64,000 nucleotides of DNA from Vitis vinifera (GCF_030704535.1 NC_081810.1:7140501-7204500); one strand, 5' to 3'. Shown: positions 20,614 through 32,050, numbered from the stretch's first letter. Translations and numbers: made by a program. Notes: generated from the letters alone by a model not told the origin.

Positions 20614-22779
20614 TGTTACACCCCAAAACACACTCCAAGGTCATGATAATTATTTCACACCTCAAGCCCAAATGCTCAAAGTGGAAATGACACAAATATT
20701 CATATTGTAATTGGAAATTTACCAATTACCAAATTCCTATTTAGAGTAGTATGACAAAATTCTAAAATTTTCAAGTATCAACTTTAAAAAAAAAACCTAA
20801 TACATCAACCAATGTGTTATTGTCCAAATAACTCTCAATTCAAATAATTTAAACAGGAATTAAAATTTAATATCTAAACAATGTCACAAATAAAGTTTGA
20901 ACCAAAATCCTAATAAAGAAAAAATTTCCCAATTTAGTCATTACTCCTTGCCCGAACTGAAAGTACCTGAAGAATTATCAACGAAGGGGCATGAGCTTAA
21001 AGCTCAATAAGGAACATCAATGCAGTTTCATGGATCAAACATTTTCAATCATACTTACAAATAGGAGATATAACATATACTTATTTTTATAAAAACTTTC
21101 GAGTTCAAAATATTAATACATTCAAACTTTTCAACAAAACTTTCTCATATCCATTTCAAAACAATTTTTTATTAAAACCAAATCGAATACATTCAAAATA
21201 TTTTTACTTTGGTTATCAAATAACAAATGGTGTCCGGTTAAGTGAGATTTTACAAATGAGGGGTTAGTTTCAAATTTGTTTCATTTAAGGTGAACAAAAC
21301 CAAATGTCAACAATTATAACCCGTTGACTAGGGCCGTAAGGTCAACTATTATAACCCGTTAACTAGGATCATAAGGTCAACTATTATAACCCGCTGATTA
21401 GGGCCGAAAATGTCAACAATTATAACCCGTTGACTAGGGTTATATAATCTAGAGTCAAACATTTTATTTCATTAATTCAAACTTACAAAACAAAATAACA
21501 TATCTCCTTAATTTTTCACTTTTCATATATAAATAAAGAAAATTCTCAAAAAAAATATTTTTAATACAAAACACATATTTGATTCATACGAAAAGATAAA
21601 AGTAATATTTTTACACTTTACACATTTCAAAATACAATATAAAAAGAAAATTATTTTCTTCTATAAAAATCTGCATTAATTTCCCTTACCTTGAAGAAGC
21701 ATTCAAAATCTTGAAGTATTTAACTCTGAAAAATTTTCTCCTCACCTAACATAATATCATACACAATATTAATTATTGATTATTTATCCAAATATATAAA
21801 TTTGAAAATCCTAAAAATGTTTTATTTAGTATTAGGGATCCTAATTAATTTCTCATGTTAATATTATTATTATCCACTATTATTTTTTAACTTACTAAAC
21901 AATAATAAATTAATTTAGTGAGTTTCTAAATTATTGTAAAATTCATTTTCTTTTCTAATCTTACCCTCACTATTTATTTCTTTACATAATTAAATTAAAT
22001 TAAAACTTATATAGGAAACTATTATTATTATTAATATTTCATATGTTAACTTAAAACTAAATATTATAATTTTTATTAATTTTCAAATTCAATACATAAC
22101 CAACCCATTATCCTCCTATCTTCATTGCACGCACAAAACCCTAAGAATAAAATTGTAAGCCTCATGTTTCTTCTTATTATTTATTATTATAAAAAATATA
22201 TTTACATATACAATCTTTTCCAATGCCTAAGTCAACACCTTGGCAACACACGCTTGCTCCAATTTTTTTTTTTTCCAAATCTAAAGTCCACACAAATGAT
22301 ATATTTATTTATTTTCTAAATCTAAAATTTCTTTTCTTCCATTGATTTTTCATTGATTTTGTTTGCTGTTTGATTGAATTTTTCTAAATCTTCCTATTTT
22401 CATCACAAATTAATCAACATTCATAAATTTACAGTCTTTTGATCTAAAAATTAATTTAATAAATCCCAATCTAGATTGAGATATTCCAAAAAAATATCTA
22501 AAGTTTTTAAAACTAAGTAATGAATATAAAATATTAATTTAAGGATTAAAATCTTATCTAAAAAATTGATCTTTAAACCCTAAACCTCAAAATTCTGAGT
22601 TCTTTGATCTTATGATCTTTGTGTAAAAGAGTTTTCTAAATAAAGAAGATATGAAAAATCTAATTTATATCTAGGGATTTCAAATATGAAAATACATTTT
22701 TACCCTTATTAAATTACTTTAACTAATTATTAATTTCTAAATTATGATTTTATCCCTAAATTGGGTTTGGGGCATTACA
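20614..22779. mobile_element. Solo-LTR-like insertion, about 2.17 kb
   Basis: The segment starts TGTTACACCCCAAA and ends TTTGGGGCATTACA, short inverted ends of the TG...CA type found on large gypsy-class LTRs. No internal genes, second LTR or primer-binding site accompany it. It interrupts a PPR relic that is continuous in the other duplicated blocks (16.0 and 33.1 kb). The flanking five bases (GTAGT and ATAAT) match only partly as a target duplication. A large inverted-repeat element is the alternative. It is a fossil with no coding potential. Confidence 0.6.
21306..21446. repeat. Minisatellite, four 35-bp units
   Basis: Four head-to-tail units start near 21306, 21341, 21376 and 21412. Each contains GTCAACAATTATAACCCG or GTCAACTATTATAACCCG followed by TTGACTAGGG-like sequence. 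The repeat lies inside the solo-LTR-like insertion. Confidence 0.9.
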
Positions 22780-22784
22780 ATAAT

Positions 22785-22900
22785 TGTAAATATTGATCGA
22801 TATTTTGCCAATGACTCGATGCTTTCACTCCTTAGTCAATATTAAAGGATGAAACAATTGAATATTAATTTATTTCCCAACCTTTTCTTTTTAATATTAT
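22785..22900 (+). pseudogene. PPR relic 2, right part
   Basis: GATCGATATTTTGCCAATG, CTCGATGCTTTCACTCC and ATGAAACAATTGAA match the OTP81-like coding sequence at 47040-47110 (ATATTTCGCCAACCA, CACTTTCACTCATCGA, ACGAAACAGTTGAA). The frame is lost. Downstream, 22900-23183 matches the blocks after relics 1 and 3. Confidence 0.65.
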
Positions 22901-23183
22901 TGTATCCTTCATAAGTTTCTTAACTTTCCAATTTTAAATTATTTTTTAAAATTAATAAATTTTATATATCAAATATGTTTTGATTTAAATTTATTTATCT
23001 AATGAAAAGATTTAGAAAAGTTTAAAAAACATTAAAAAAATGGATTTTTAGAGAGATCATATTTGAGATTTTTTAAAATTGATTGATAAAAAGAATAAAA
23101 GAATAAATATATCCCATTTTACTTTATCTATTTTTTTTATAATTTTTGTTAAAATTATAATTTTATTCCTTCATAGTTTTCTT

Positions 23184-24169
23184 CAAGGTTTGAAATATTG
23201 ATAAATATGAATATATTGGTATTTGGATTTTACGGATATATGGAGAATATCTAAGAAATATCAATAAAACAAAAATTATTCAAAATTCATGAAAATATTT
23301 GAAAAAACTAGAAAAAATGATAAATAAATAAAAATACATATGTTAAAGTTATTTTTTTAATTGTAATTGATATATGTATGGTTAAAGAAAAAAATATTGA
23401 TAAGTAAGAATATGCTAATATTAATAATTTATTATTTATCTAATCAAATTAATTTTAATTTATAAAATATTACAACTTAATTATTTTTTTTATATTTTAT
23501 TATTATTTTTAATAAATTCATATTTTTAATAATTTAAAACAAAAAAAATCAAAATTAAATAAATTTAAAATGATAAACAAAAAAATTTTAAAAGTGAAAT
23601 GATATTAATTTTTTTAAAATATGATTAATGAGATAAATGATGATGTATTTAACATTTAAACTATAATTTATTTAATTCAAATGTATTCTAATGTAAAATA
23701 AGTGATGATGCATATATGATTTTTTTAATATTTTATTATTATATAAATAATATTGAAAAATATTTATTAAAAAAATTATAATGATGATTTTTATACCTTT
23801 ATTAATTAATTAAATAAAATTTAAAATAAAATAATTAATTTTTTTTCAATACTGAAATTTAACATATTTATTATTATCGGATATTAAAATATGAGAACTT
23901 GGTCTACAACCAAGCTTGAGCACAGGCCTTTTGGCCTGGTTCGAATCCCCTTCGCAGCCCCTTCAAATTTGAAGCGCGTGGGTAGCTGGGCCGCGTCCCT
24001 TTCGCCACTACTTTAATTTAAAGCTGCCACTTTAAATTTGAAGCGTAGGTAGCTGGGCAGCGTTGACCGCAGGAGAGTCCGATATATCGGATTTCCGGCA
24101 AAAAATTGGCGCACCTATTTTTCCATTTTTCGTCGATATTTCGGTGAAACATCCCAATTTTTCAAACAC
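23184..24169. mobile_element. hAT-like non-autonomous DNA element, 986 bp
   Basis: It is flanked by an exact 8-bp duplication, GTTTTCTT (23176-23183 and 24170-24177). The ends carry imperfect inverted repeats with the core GTTTGAAA (left 23189, right end on the complement). The empty site is seen in the homologous block at 33496-33503, where one GTTTTCTT is followed directly by TGATTTTT. An 8-bp duplication points to the hAT superfamily. There is no transposase frame; most of the element is AT-rich, with a GC-rich insert at 23.89-24.13 kb. Superfamily assignment is inference. Confidence 0.75.
23895..24110 (+). repeat. tRNA-like, B-box-bearing segment inside the hAT-like element
   Basis: GGTTCGAATCC at 23938-23948 is a perfect pol III B box. 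A loose A-box-like TGGTCTACAACC lies about 40 bp before it. A hairpin, AGGCCTTTTGGCCT, lies between them. Two copies of a TTTGAAGCG...GTAGCTGGGC...GCGT phrase follow (about 23968-23997 and 24027-24064). It does not fold as a complete tRNA; a tRNA-derived SINE fragment or internal element sequence is likely. Confidence 0.45.
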
Positions 24170-24517
24170 GTTTTCTTTGATTTTTAAAAATAAGTGAAAA
24201 TAATTTTAATTTATTCTTGGAAAAATTATTTTAAAAAACAACCGTATGAATAGTGCATAAAATTTTAAATTATTTATTTTATTAGAAAAAGAATTTTGGA
24301 AAACCTGAGATGGTATGGGATAATATCAGCGATGCAATATGGAGCTATCAACACCATTAGGGCCAGCAGATAATAAAGGTGGGACCATCGATCATTTCCC
24401 CTAGCAGGAAAAATATCAGCAAGATAAGAGGTAGGTGAAAGGGATTGTGGTAGGTGGAGGTTAAATATTCTTGATCTGGGGGTAGGAAGAAGAAAAATTA
24501 AAGAGCAGACAACGGAG

Positions 24518-25954
24518 ATGAAGAAAGCAGAGCTGGTGTTCGTCCCAACTCCCGCTGCTGGTCACTGCATATCCGCCATAGAATTCGCAAAGCGCTTAAT
24601 CCACACGGACGATCGCTTTTCTGCTACCATCCTTCAAATGCGTTCATTACTCAATCCTCATTCAGATATATACAACAAATCTCTTCTTGCCTCTGAAACC
24701 CGTCTCCATTTAATTGACCTCCCTCCTATTGATAACCCTCCACCCCATGATCTCTTCCTCAAATCCGCAGAACACTACATACTGCTTTTCATTGAAAGCT
24801 ACATCCCTCACGTCAAAGACGCCATCACCCACCTCATGTCATCTCGCTCTTCCCCAGACTCAGTCCCACTCGCCGGGTTAGTCCTTGATTTCTTCTGTCT
24901 TCCCATGATTGATGTGGCCAACCAACTAGGCCTCCCTTCGTACCTATACTTCACCTCTGGTGCTGGTTTTCTTGGCCTCATGCTCTCCCTCCCAACTCGC
25001 CATAGCCAAATCGGCACTGAGTTTGAAGACTCGGATCCTGATCTGGAGCTCCGGAGTTTCGTCAACCCAGTTCCTGTTCGCGTTTTGCCTGAAGCCGTGA
25101 GTGACAAGCATGGTGGTTACGCTGCTTACATAAAGATTGCTCAGAGGTTCAGAGAGGCTAGGGGCATTATAGTAAATACGTTTTCTGAGTTGGAGCCTTA
25201 CGCCGTTGAGTCGTTCGCCGATGGTCAGACCCCCCCGGTGTACACGGTGGGACCGGTTCTTGACCTCGGGGGTCAGGCTCATGCCGGTTCAGACCGGGTT
25301 GACCGCAGTAAGATCATGGGGTGGTTAGACGCTCAGCCAAAATTGTCTGTGGTGTTCCTCTGCTTTGGAAGCATAGGGGCCTTCGACGCGCCCCAGGTGA
25401 GGGAGATCGCGCTTGGGCTCGAGCGCAGCGGCCACAGGTTCCTCTGGGCCCTGCGTCTGCCGGGGCCGGATGGCAAACTCGGTGGAAGCTCTGATGGCTC
25501 GGAACTCAGCGAGATCTTGCCTGAGGGGTTCCTGGATCGAATCGGAGAGAGGGGAATGATCTGCGGTTGGGCACCGCAAATGGAAGTCCTGGCCCACAAA
25601 GCTATAGGAGGGTTCGTATCCCACTGCGGGTGGAACTCCATCTTAGAGAGCATATGGAACAGTGTACCGATGGCGACCTGGCCCATGTATGCAGAACAAC
25701 AGCTGAATGCCTTTGGACTGGTGAAGGAACTGGGATTAGCAGTGGAATTGAGACTGGACTATCGACAGAGTGGGGGAGAAGTGGTAGTGGCGGAAGAGAT
25801 AGATGGTGCAATAAGATGTGTGATGGAGCATGATAGCATGGTGAGGAAGAAGGTGAAGGAAATGGGAGAGATGAGCAGGAGGGCTGTGATGGACGGTGGA
25901 TCTTCCTCCAATTCCCTTGGACGGCTGATAGCTGATATCATCCCCATTGACTAG
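24518..25954 (+). CDS. UDP-glycosyltransferase, UGT71-type (UGT-A2)
   Basis: A 478-residue intronless glycosyltransferase with catalytic H16 (PAAGHCISA) and D124 (LVLDFFC). The complete 44-residue PSPG box (W351-Q394) begins with the usual Gly-Trp and contains WNSVP like its neighbours. It is the best-preserved A-type gene: the shared leader with a purine-rich stretch and the conserved upstream block (24342-24510) precede the ATG. The middle of the gene (about 25000-25250) is almost identical to UGT-A1, whereas the first 320 bp differ at roughly one base in seven. Likely a cytosolic UDP-glucose-dependent enzyme for a small acceptor; the acceptor cannot be read from sequence. Other UGT71 members act on flavonoids, phenylpropanoids or hormones. 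Confidence 0.94.
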   Translation: MKKAELVFVPTPAAGHCISAIEFAKRLIHTDDRFSATILQMRSLLNPHSDIYNKSLLASETRLHLIDLPPIDNPPPHDLFLKSAEHYILLFIESYIPHVKDAITHLMSSRSSPDSVPLAGLVLDFFCLPMIDVANQLGLPSYLYFTSGAGFLGLMLSLPTRHSQIGTEFEDSDPDLELRSFVNPVPVRVLPEAVSDKHGGYAAYIKIAQRFREARGIIVNTFSELEPYAVESFADGQTPPVYTVGPVLDLGGQAHAGSDRVDRSKIMGWLDAQPKLSVVFLCFGSIGAFDAPQVREIALGLERSGHRFLWALRLPGPDGKLGGSSDGSELSEILPEGFLDRIGERGMICGWAPQMEVLAHKAIGGFVSHCGWNSILESIWNSVPMATWPMYAEQQLNAFGLVKELGLAVELRLDYRQSGGEVVVAEEIDGAIRCVMEHDSMVRKKVKEMGEMSRRAVMDGGSSSNSLGRLIADIIPID

Positions 25955-26714
25955 TGTATCGCTTAATCTGATCGTGTGGTTTTTCTCCTTACCTTGAGAA
26001 TTCACTGTTAAATGGTTGAGTTGACTGGGGGTTGGGCATTGCGAGCCATGTACGAATGTGGTCCACCGTCCACCATACGGTCCATACCACAGTTATATAT
26101 TAGATATTATGAGGATGAACTGTCAAGTCATCATTTTATCTTATCAATTCTGATTTAAGGAGTTCCAACTTCCAAGTGGGTATGACTCCCAAGTATATTG
26201 GACTTGATAAAAATATAAATTGGGGTGGATAGAACAAAAGATTGCGTCGTGCATGCTGAAATCACGAAATTGATATAAATATTTGTATTTCTTTGCCGAT
26301 ATTATCAAGACTAGAAGGTTATTTAGACTTTGTTTTGCTCTATATTTAAAATTCAATACGACATATTCATAGTCCATTCCTGGTTTTGATATTGATACCT
26401 CGACGAGAACAAGCAGCTATCATAATACTTTTATCTTTGATTGTAGTTAATTACAAGGCTATATTGGCATATGTCATCCAAAAATCTTAATCACATACTC
26501 TGTGTGCATATGCATCTTCGTTGGTTATTTGATCCGCTTAAAAATGTGTTAAGATTTTATTTTTTCAAATATTGTAGCGTATGTGTTGGGAATTTCGTTT
26601 TCTTCGGTTGACGAAACAGCATTGCATTGCCCTGTTTTGAATAACAAAGATAATGTCCACCAAAAACAGGAGCAGAGAAAATTAGTAGAAGGAAAAAACG
26701 GTGGTCGGAACAAG
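25955..26714. repeat. Duplicated UGT-A 3' flank / PPR 5' flank
   Basis: This stretch matches 46312-46940 between the UGT-A3 pseudogene and the intact PPR gene nearly throughout (e.g. TGTATCGCTTAATCTGATC, GATATTGATACCTCGACGA, CATATGCATCTTCGTTGG). It therefore contains the former PPR promoter. No gene lies here. Confidence 0.85.
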
Positions 26715-27096
26715 GATTTTTTATAAGATTATGGTAGTTTTAAAAAATAAATTTTAAATTATCGTTATATGAAAAATAATTCTAAATCTATCGTAATTTT
26801 GTCAAAATAGGAAATAGAAAATAATTTGTAAATGAAAAAACATTTCTTCAAAAAACGATTTATGTATCTTGAAAAGACGATTTTCACTAAAAAAAATTAA
26901 AAAGTGAGAAATCGTCTTTTTAAAAGACGATTTCAAAAAAAAAAAATCAAGTGAGAAATCTTCTCTTAAAGAGACGATTTCCATAAAAAAAAATTGTGTA
27001 TGTGAGAAATTCTCACTTAAAAGAAAAAAAAAATCAAATGAGAAATCGTTTCTTGAAGAGATGATTTTCACACAAAAGTGAGAAATTTTCACTTAA

Positions 27097-27127
<31 letters not shown>

Positions 27128-27619
27128 AAAAGTCCAAGTGGAAAATCGTCTCTTCAAGAGACGATTTCCATATCACTTTTAAAAGTTAGAAATTCTCACT
27201 TAAAATAAAAATAAAAACCCCTTCAAAAATCCATTTTTTCATTCTTTATTCTATTTATACCATAATACAATTATTATAAATATATATTATAAAATTAATT
27301 AATTTTATTTACTAAATTGAATATAAGATAAATAATCTATTATTTTTTTTCTTACTTTGAAATTTAAAAAAAAGACTATTATCAATTTATGTGAAAAATA
27401 AGTTTTAAAAACAATTGTTATTAATTTATTAAATAATTATTTAGTATATTATTTTAAAAAAACCAAAGGGGAAATCATCTCTTGAGACAATTTCCACATC
27501 ATCTTTAAAAATGAGAAATTCTCAGTTTTTTTTTTTAAAAATCCTTCAAAAATCCTTTTTTTCATTCTTTATTCTATTTATATAATAATACAATTATTAT
27601 TTACTCTTATAAAAAATCC
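26715..27619. mobile_element. MITE with 14-bp terminal inverted repeats
   Basis: GGATTTTTTATAAG at 26714-26727 and its exact complement at 27606-27619 form the ends. GGAACAAG occurs on both sides (26707-26714 and 27623-27630). The intact locus has one copy (46933-46940) with no insertion. An 8-9 bp duplication suggests hAT or Mutator. The interior is a chain of short palindromes based on GAAATCGTCTCTT and its complement, with poly-A spacers. There is no transposase. It sits just before the start codon of the PPR pseudogene. Confidence 0.8.
26860..27180. repeat. Cluster of GAAATCGTCTCTT palindromes
   Basis: At least five copies of the word GAGAAATCGTCTCTT or its variants face AAGAGACGATTTCC-like complements (near 26919, 26962, 27047, 27144 and the half sites between). 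A related GTGAGAAATTCTCACTT palindrome is interleaved. A weaker copy recurs near 27470. It forms the body of the MITE. Confidence 0.75.
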
Positions 27620-27637
27620 GATGGAACAAGAGGATGC

Positions 27638-29283
27638 ATGGCAATTCCAAACCCCTGTCTAGTCTCTCTTCCACGTTCCCACTCCCTCCCAACCCCAAAC
27701 CCTAACTCCATAACCCTTAATAACGACCGATATTTCGCCAACCACCCGACACTTTCACTCATCGACCAATGCTCCGAAACGAAACAATTGAAGCAAATCC
27801 ATGCCCAGATGCTCCCTACTGGTCCCTTCTTCGACCCCTTCTCCACCAGTAGACTCATCACCGCCGCCGTTCTTTCCCCCTTCCCCAGCCTCGATTATGC
27901 CCAGCAAGTGTTCGACCAAATTCCCCACCGAAATCTCTACACTTGGAACACTCTCATTCGCGCTTATGCTTCCAGTTCTAATCCCCATCAGAGCCTCTTA
28001 ATCTTCATACGAATGCTTCATTAATCTCCTGATTTTTCTGACAAATTCACTTTACCTTTTCTGATCAAAGTCGCGTCGGAACTTGAGGAGTTGTTTACAG
28101 GGAAGGCTTTTCATGGAATGGTGATTAAGGTGTTGTTGGGTTCGGACGTCTTCATTCTTAATTCTCCGATTCATTTTTACGCCAAGTGTGGAGAGTTGGG
28201 TTTGGGGTATAGGGTTTTTGTGAATATGCCTAGGAGGAATGTTGTTTCTTGGAATTCGATGATTACAACTTTTGTGCAGGGGGTTGTCCGGAGGAGGCAT
28301 TGGAGTTGTTTCGGGAAATGGAGAGGCAGAATGTGAAACCTAATGGCATAACAATGGTGGGGGTTTTGGCAGCTTGTTCCAAGAAGTCGGATTTTGAGTT
28401 TGGGAGGTGGGTGCATTCGTATATTGAGAGGAACAGGATTGGTGGGAGCTTGACTTTGATTAATGCTATGCTTGATATGTATACAAAGTGTGGGAGTGTT
28501 GAGGATGCAAAAAGATTGTTTGATAAGATGTCACAGAAGGATATTGTCTCATGGACGACTATGCTTATTGGGTATGCTAAAATAGGGGAGTATGATGCGG
28601 CTCAGGGTATTTTTGATGCAATGCCTAATCAAGATACCGCTGCATGGAATGCTCTCATAATTGCTTATGAACAGTGTGGTAAGCCAAATGAGGCTTTGTA
28701 GCTTTTCCATGAATTGCAGCTGAGCAAAACTGCAAAGCCTGATGAGGTCACTCTTGTTAACACACTTTCGGCTTGTGCTCAGCTGGGAGCAATGGATTTA
28801 GGTGGATGGATCCATGTGTACATAAGGAAGCATGGAATGAAGTTAAACTGCCATCTCATTACCTCACTTATTGACATGTACTGTAAGTGCGGGGATCTGT
28901 AGAAGACACTTGTGGTATTTCATTAAGTGGAAATGAAAGATGTGTTTGTTTGGAGTGCCATGATTGCAGGTTTGGTAATGCATGGGCATGGGAAGGATGC
29001 AATAGATTTGTTTTCAAAAATGCAAGAGGCTTAGGTCAAGCCCAATGCTGTGACTTTTACTAATATACTATGTGCTTGTAGCCACGCGGGATTAGTGGAG
29101 GAAGGCAGGACTTTCTTCAATCAAATGGAGCTGGTTTATGGGGTTTTGCCTGGAGTCGAGCATTATGCTTGTATGATTGATATTCTTGGTCAAGCAAACC
29201 TGTTGGAAGAAGCTGTGGAATTGACAGAGAAAATGCCAATGGCCCCAACTGCTTCTATATAGGGGGCCCTGCTTGGAGCCTGT
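27638..29283 (+). pseudogene. Nearly full OTP81-like PPR pseudogene
   Basis: Matches the intact gene at 46949 from its ATG for about 550 codons, with high nucleotide identity. It is disabled by several in-frame stops (for example after RMLH at 28022, at about 28700, 28900, 28924, 29032 and 29260) and by a one-base loss near 28275. Similarity ends abruptly at 29283 after the LLGAC motif. The E, E+ and DYW domains are therefore missing, and LTR-like DNA follows. A MITE has also displaced its upstream region. It cannot encode an editing factor. Confidence 0.93.
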
Positions 29284-29860
29284 ATTCATCCTGATTCCAC
29301 AACAGCACATCTACGAGTTTAGCGTTCATCGTATCTTCCCAATCCAGAGCCATACCAAATTGTGTAGAAACCCATCCATCCCTAGTTAGCTCTACTCATC
29401 TCGGGCTCCTTTAGAATGCTTCTTCTACTCATTTCTCGGAATTGAAGCCTCTATATAGAACCCATTCATGTCCTGAGTAGCAACAACCAGTAGTTGCATC
29501 TTTATCAGGTCTCATTGTCGTCTTTCTCATTTCTGTGTTCGCATGGCTTGTGTGGGGGGTATCCCTCCACATGTCATTCTCAAACTTAAGACCCCTTAGC
29601 TGACCAGGACAAAACACATAACCCATTTGGGATCACCTCGTTTGGACCAAGATAAATTCTGTTTAACACCAGAAGTGAGATGTTTCCTTTCTTCCACAAG
29701 CCCAAACATAATAGACAGGCTGGGCTCATTAGACTCTTAGACGGGAAAATTAATCCAGTCAAGTCCTCAAGATTTCTGGCATGCGTGATCAACCACGCCT
29801 GATGTTTAAGCACCAGCCCAGACACCTGACATTTGAGTGGCGGACAGGACTCTATTTATA
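29284..29860. other. Unrecognised sequence replacing the PPR 3' end
   Basis: Moderate GC content but no convincing frame. It starts exactly where PPR similarity stops, so it is probably the edge of the LTR-type insertion that follows. I cannot name it. Confidence 0.4.
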
Positions 29861-30240
29861 CCCAATAGTCAATGTCAATTAATTGTTACATATAATCCCA
29901 TACATTGGTAGGCTAAATGGATAGTTAGCTACATAGTTCGAGATTTTGGCATGTTAGCAGTTGGCACCAATTAGCCGCCCTTATCTGATATGATTGGCTA
30001 GCGGCCCTAAGGGCAATCATCATTATAAGAAACGCTAGAGTGCATAGTCAACACTACAGTAACGGTGTCATAAGCTCTATATAAACCCCTCAAAAAGCAT
30101 TAATAAGGCACACACGCATATACGCTCATTCTCTCACACAAAATAGTTAGAGTTATCCTTGTCTGACTTAAGCTTCAAAGGGGTCTGTCTGGACCACCCA
30201 TCCGGACATCCTTTTGTGCAGGGAAGAAGTCTATCTGATT
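29861..30240 (+). mobile_element. Gypsy-class LTR relic
   Basis: CTATATAAACCCCTC (near 30077) is followed by a leader and a CTGACTTAAGC...CATCCTTTTGTGCAGG ending (30161-30225). This is an arrangement typical of Ty3/gypsy LTR promoter and end regions in plants. No coding domains survive nearby. It is an old fossil; boundaries are approximate. Confidence 0.5.
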
Positions 30241-30696
30241 CTAGTGCAGTTGGACGAACTCCTCAAAAACCATGAAGAAGGGAAGAAGTCTGCCTAACTC
30301 CAGTGAAGTCTGATGAACTTGACTCTGGTTGGCTCGACACCAATAGCATTCATGGCCACCCCAAAGCCTATCCACAACCCTCCACCAAAATACCTCATCT
30401 ATCAAATTTGAATCTCAAGCCACATAACTCCGCACCTACTCTATGCCTAAAAAAAAAAAACACCTTATAGCCAATTCACCATTGCCTCGATCCTTTGTAC
30501 CCATCGAATTGATCACCACACCACACTCGACTTATCCTTCATACCATACTCACCACCATCAACCTAACCCACATTGCCCACCAAGCACTCCTCATTTTCC
30601 ACACAACACTGGCTACTGTTTAACATGACATTATTACCGATTGAGAGACTTCCAGTAAATCTCCAATTGATTTTGGTTTGGACGAAGGCTACTAAT

Positions 30697-31015
30697 CTAG
30701 ACCCGAAAACCATCTTTGTTGATTGTTCCTTGCGCTTCGGTGGGTCTCTAGAGTTTAGATGAAGCTGGAAAACTGGTGAAGCAAGGGGTGCTTAAGCCTG
30801 AGGATTTCATATTCTTTGTTGGATATGTTGGGTGGCAGTTGGATCAGTTGAGAGAGGAGATGGGATCAGACTATGGGTATGTGGCTGCATATAGCCCATA
30901 CGTGATCGATGGGGTCTTAACAGAGTCTTCCTCTGGTGTATGGGATGAGGTTTTTGTAGTCAAAAGGGAAATCATTATTTTGAACTGAACCCGATGCCTA
31001 AGCAGGATATGTAGT
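30697..31015 (+). pseudogene. UPF0301/DUF179 (AlgH-like) gene fragment
   Basis: Fragments match the plant UPF0301/DUF179 protein of the At1g33780 type. DCSLRFGGSLE (about 30720-30755) is followed, after loss of the middle of the domain, by EAGKLVKQGVLKPEDF and FFVGYVGWQLDQLREE (30767-30862). Then YVAAYSP follows, and after a frame change a C-terminal HYFELNPMPKQDM-like end and stop near 31013. Family introns are not seen. The domain's central part is deleted and the frame is broken, so it is non-functional. It lies between two gypsy-type LTR relics and may have been carried there. Confidence 0.75.
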
Positions 31016-31099
31016 CAGTTTTGAGCCTACAGAATTTAAGAAATTGCTCGCCAATCGGGGAGGATATTACGTCAACTTGTGATGATAGAAGCTTGGATT

Positions 31100-32050
31100 C
31101 TCATGTGGCACAAGGAGAGAAGACAAAATGAATGATCAAACTCAAAAGGACAAGCCCTTGTTCCTGCCAACTTATCTCTATCTTTGGGACCCATTCTCTC
31201 TCTCTAGCATGGCATGCATGGCCACTCTAAAAGCCTACGCGTCTCACTCCTTATATTTTCATGCATGCCTTCAAAAACTGATTTTCAAAAATCTTGTTTT
31301 GAAATAATTTTAATTCTTCAATTTTTCTTTCTTGATTTTAAATAAATCCAATTTTAATAAATCAATAGCTACCATTTTCCACTAGGCATGCATTTTTTTT
31401 TCCTTGATTTTTAATAATTTTCAATTTTCATGTTTTGAATGAGCATGAATAAAATTCTATAATTCAAAATAATGGAATTTATGAAATTAATTCATGCTAA
31501 AATAAATCGGGCTTTGGCGGGGCCCAACATATGGGATTTTCTCGTTCGTTGATTGATTGCTGTGCTTGATTGACTTGCTTTGCTTTGTGACATATGCGAT
31601 TATTCTGTATTCGTTTACTAACCTTTGTTTTCCATGAAGCAATCAACTCACTACTCAAGTACACACATTGATTTTCTTATTCATTTGATTATTTTTAGAT
31701 TGATATTATTTTAATATCCATATTTAATCTATCAATTACCACACTTGCTTTAACTTAATTAGTAGAGACCTAATTCTTAGGACTAAGAGGGGTGTTATGG
31801 CCTATCACTATACCTTCCCAATAGGTAACCTGACTCCTAAACCCATACTCAGTTTTTCACAGACCTATTTTTCCTTTAGGAGTCACATTTAAGGGTTTTC
31901 TTTCTTATTTTGTTTTTCCCTTTTAAAATAAAACAAAAATAAGTGGTGACTCCAAAAACTTTTAAAAAATCAATTTTAAAAATAACAAGCAAGTCTCGCC
32001 ATAATGGAAACGCATGCGTAGAAACGCGGGGTCCCTCCCGGCGCACACTT
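31100..32050 (+). mobile_element. Gypsy-class LTR relic (TAT-like end)
   Basis: AATAGGTAACCTGACTCC (31820), TAAGGGTTTTCTTTCTT, AAATAAGTGGTGACTCC (31939) and a GGTCCCTCCCGGCGCA end (32030-32045) are words characteristic of plant Ty3/gypsy LTR ends. No internal coding sequence is attached. It is an old, partial fossil; the left limit is uncertain. Confidence 0.5.

Noticed and set aside
23895-23960. Functional tRNA gene
   Set aside because: The B box is perfect, but acceptor and anticodon stems cannot be formed and the A box is poor.
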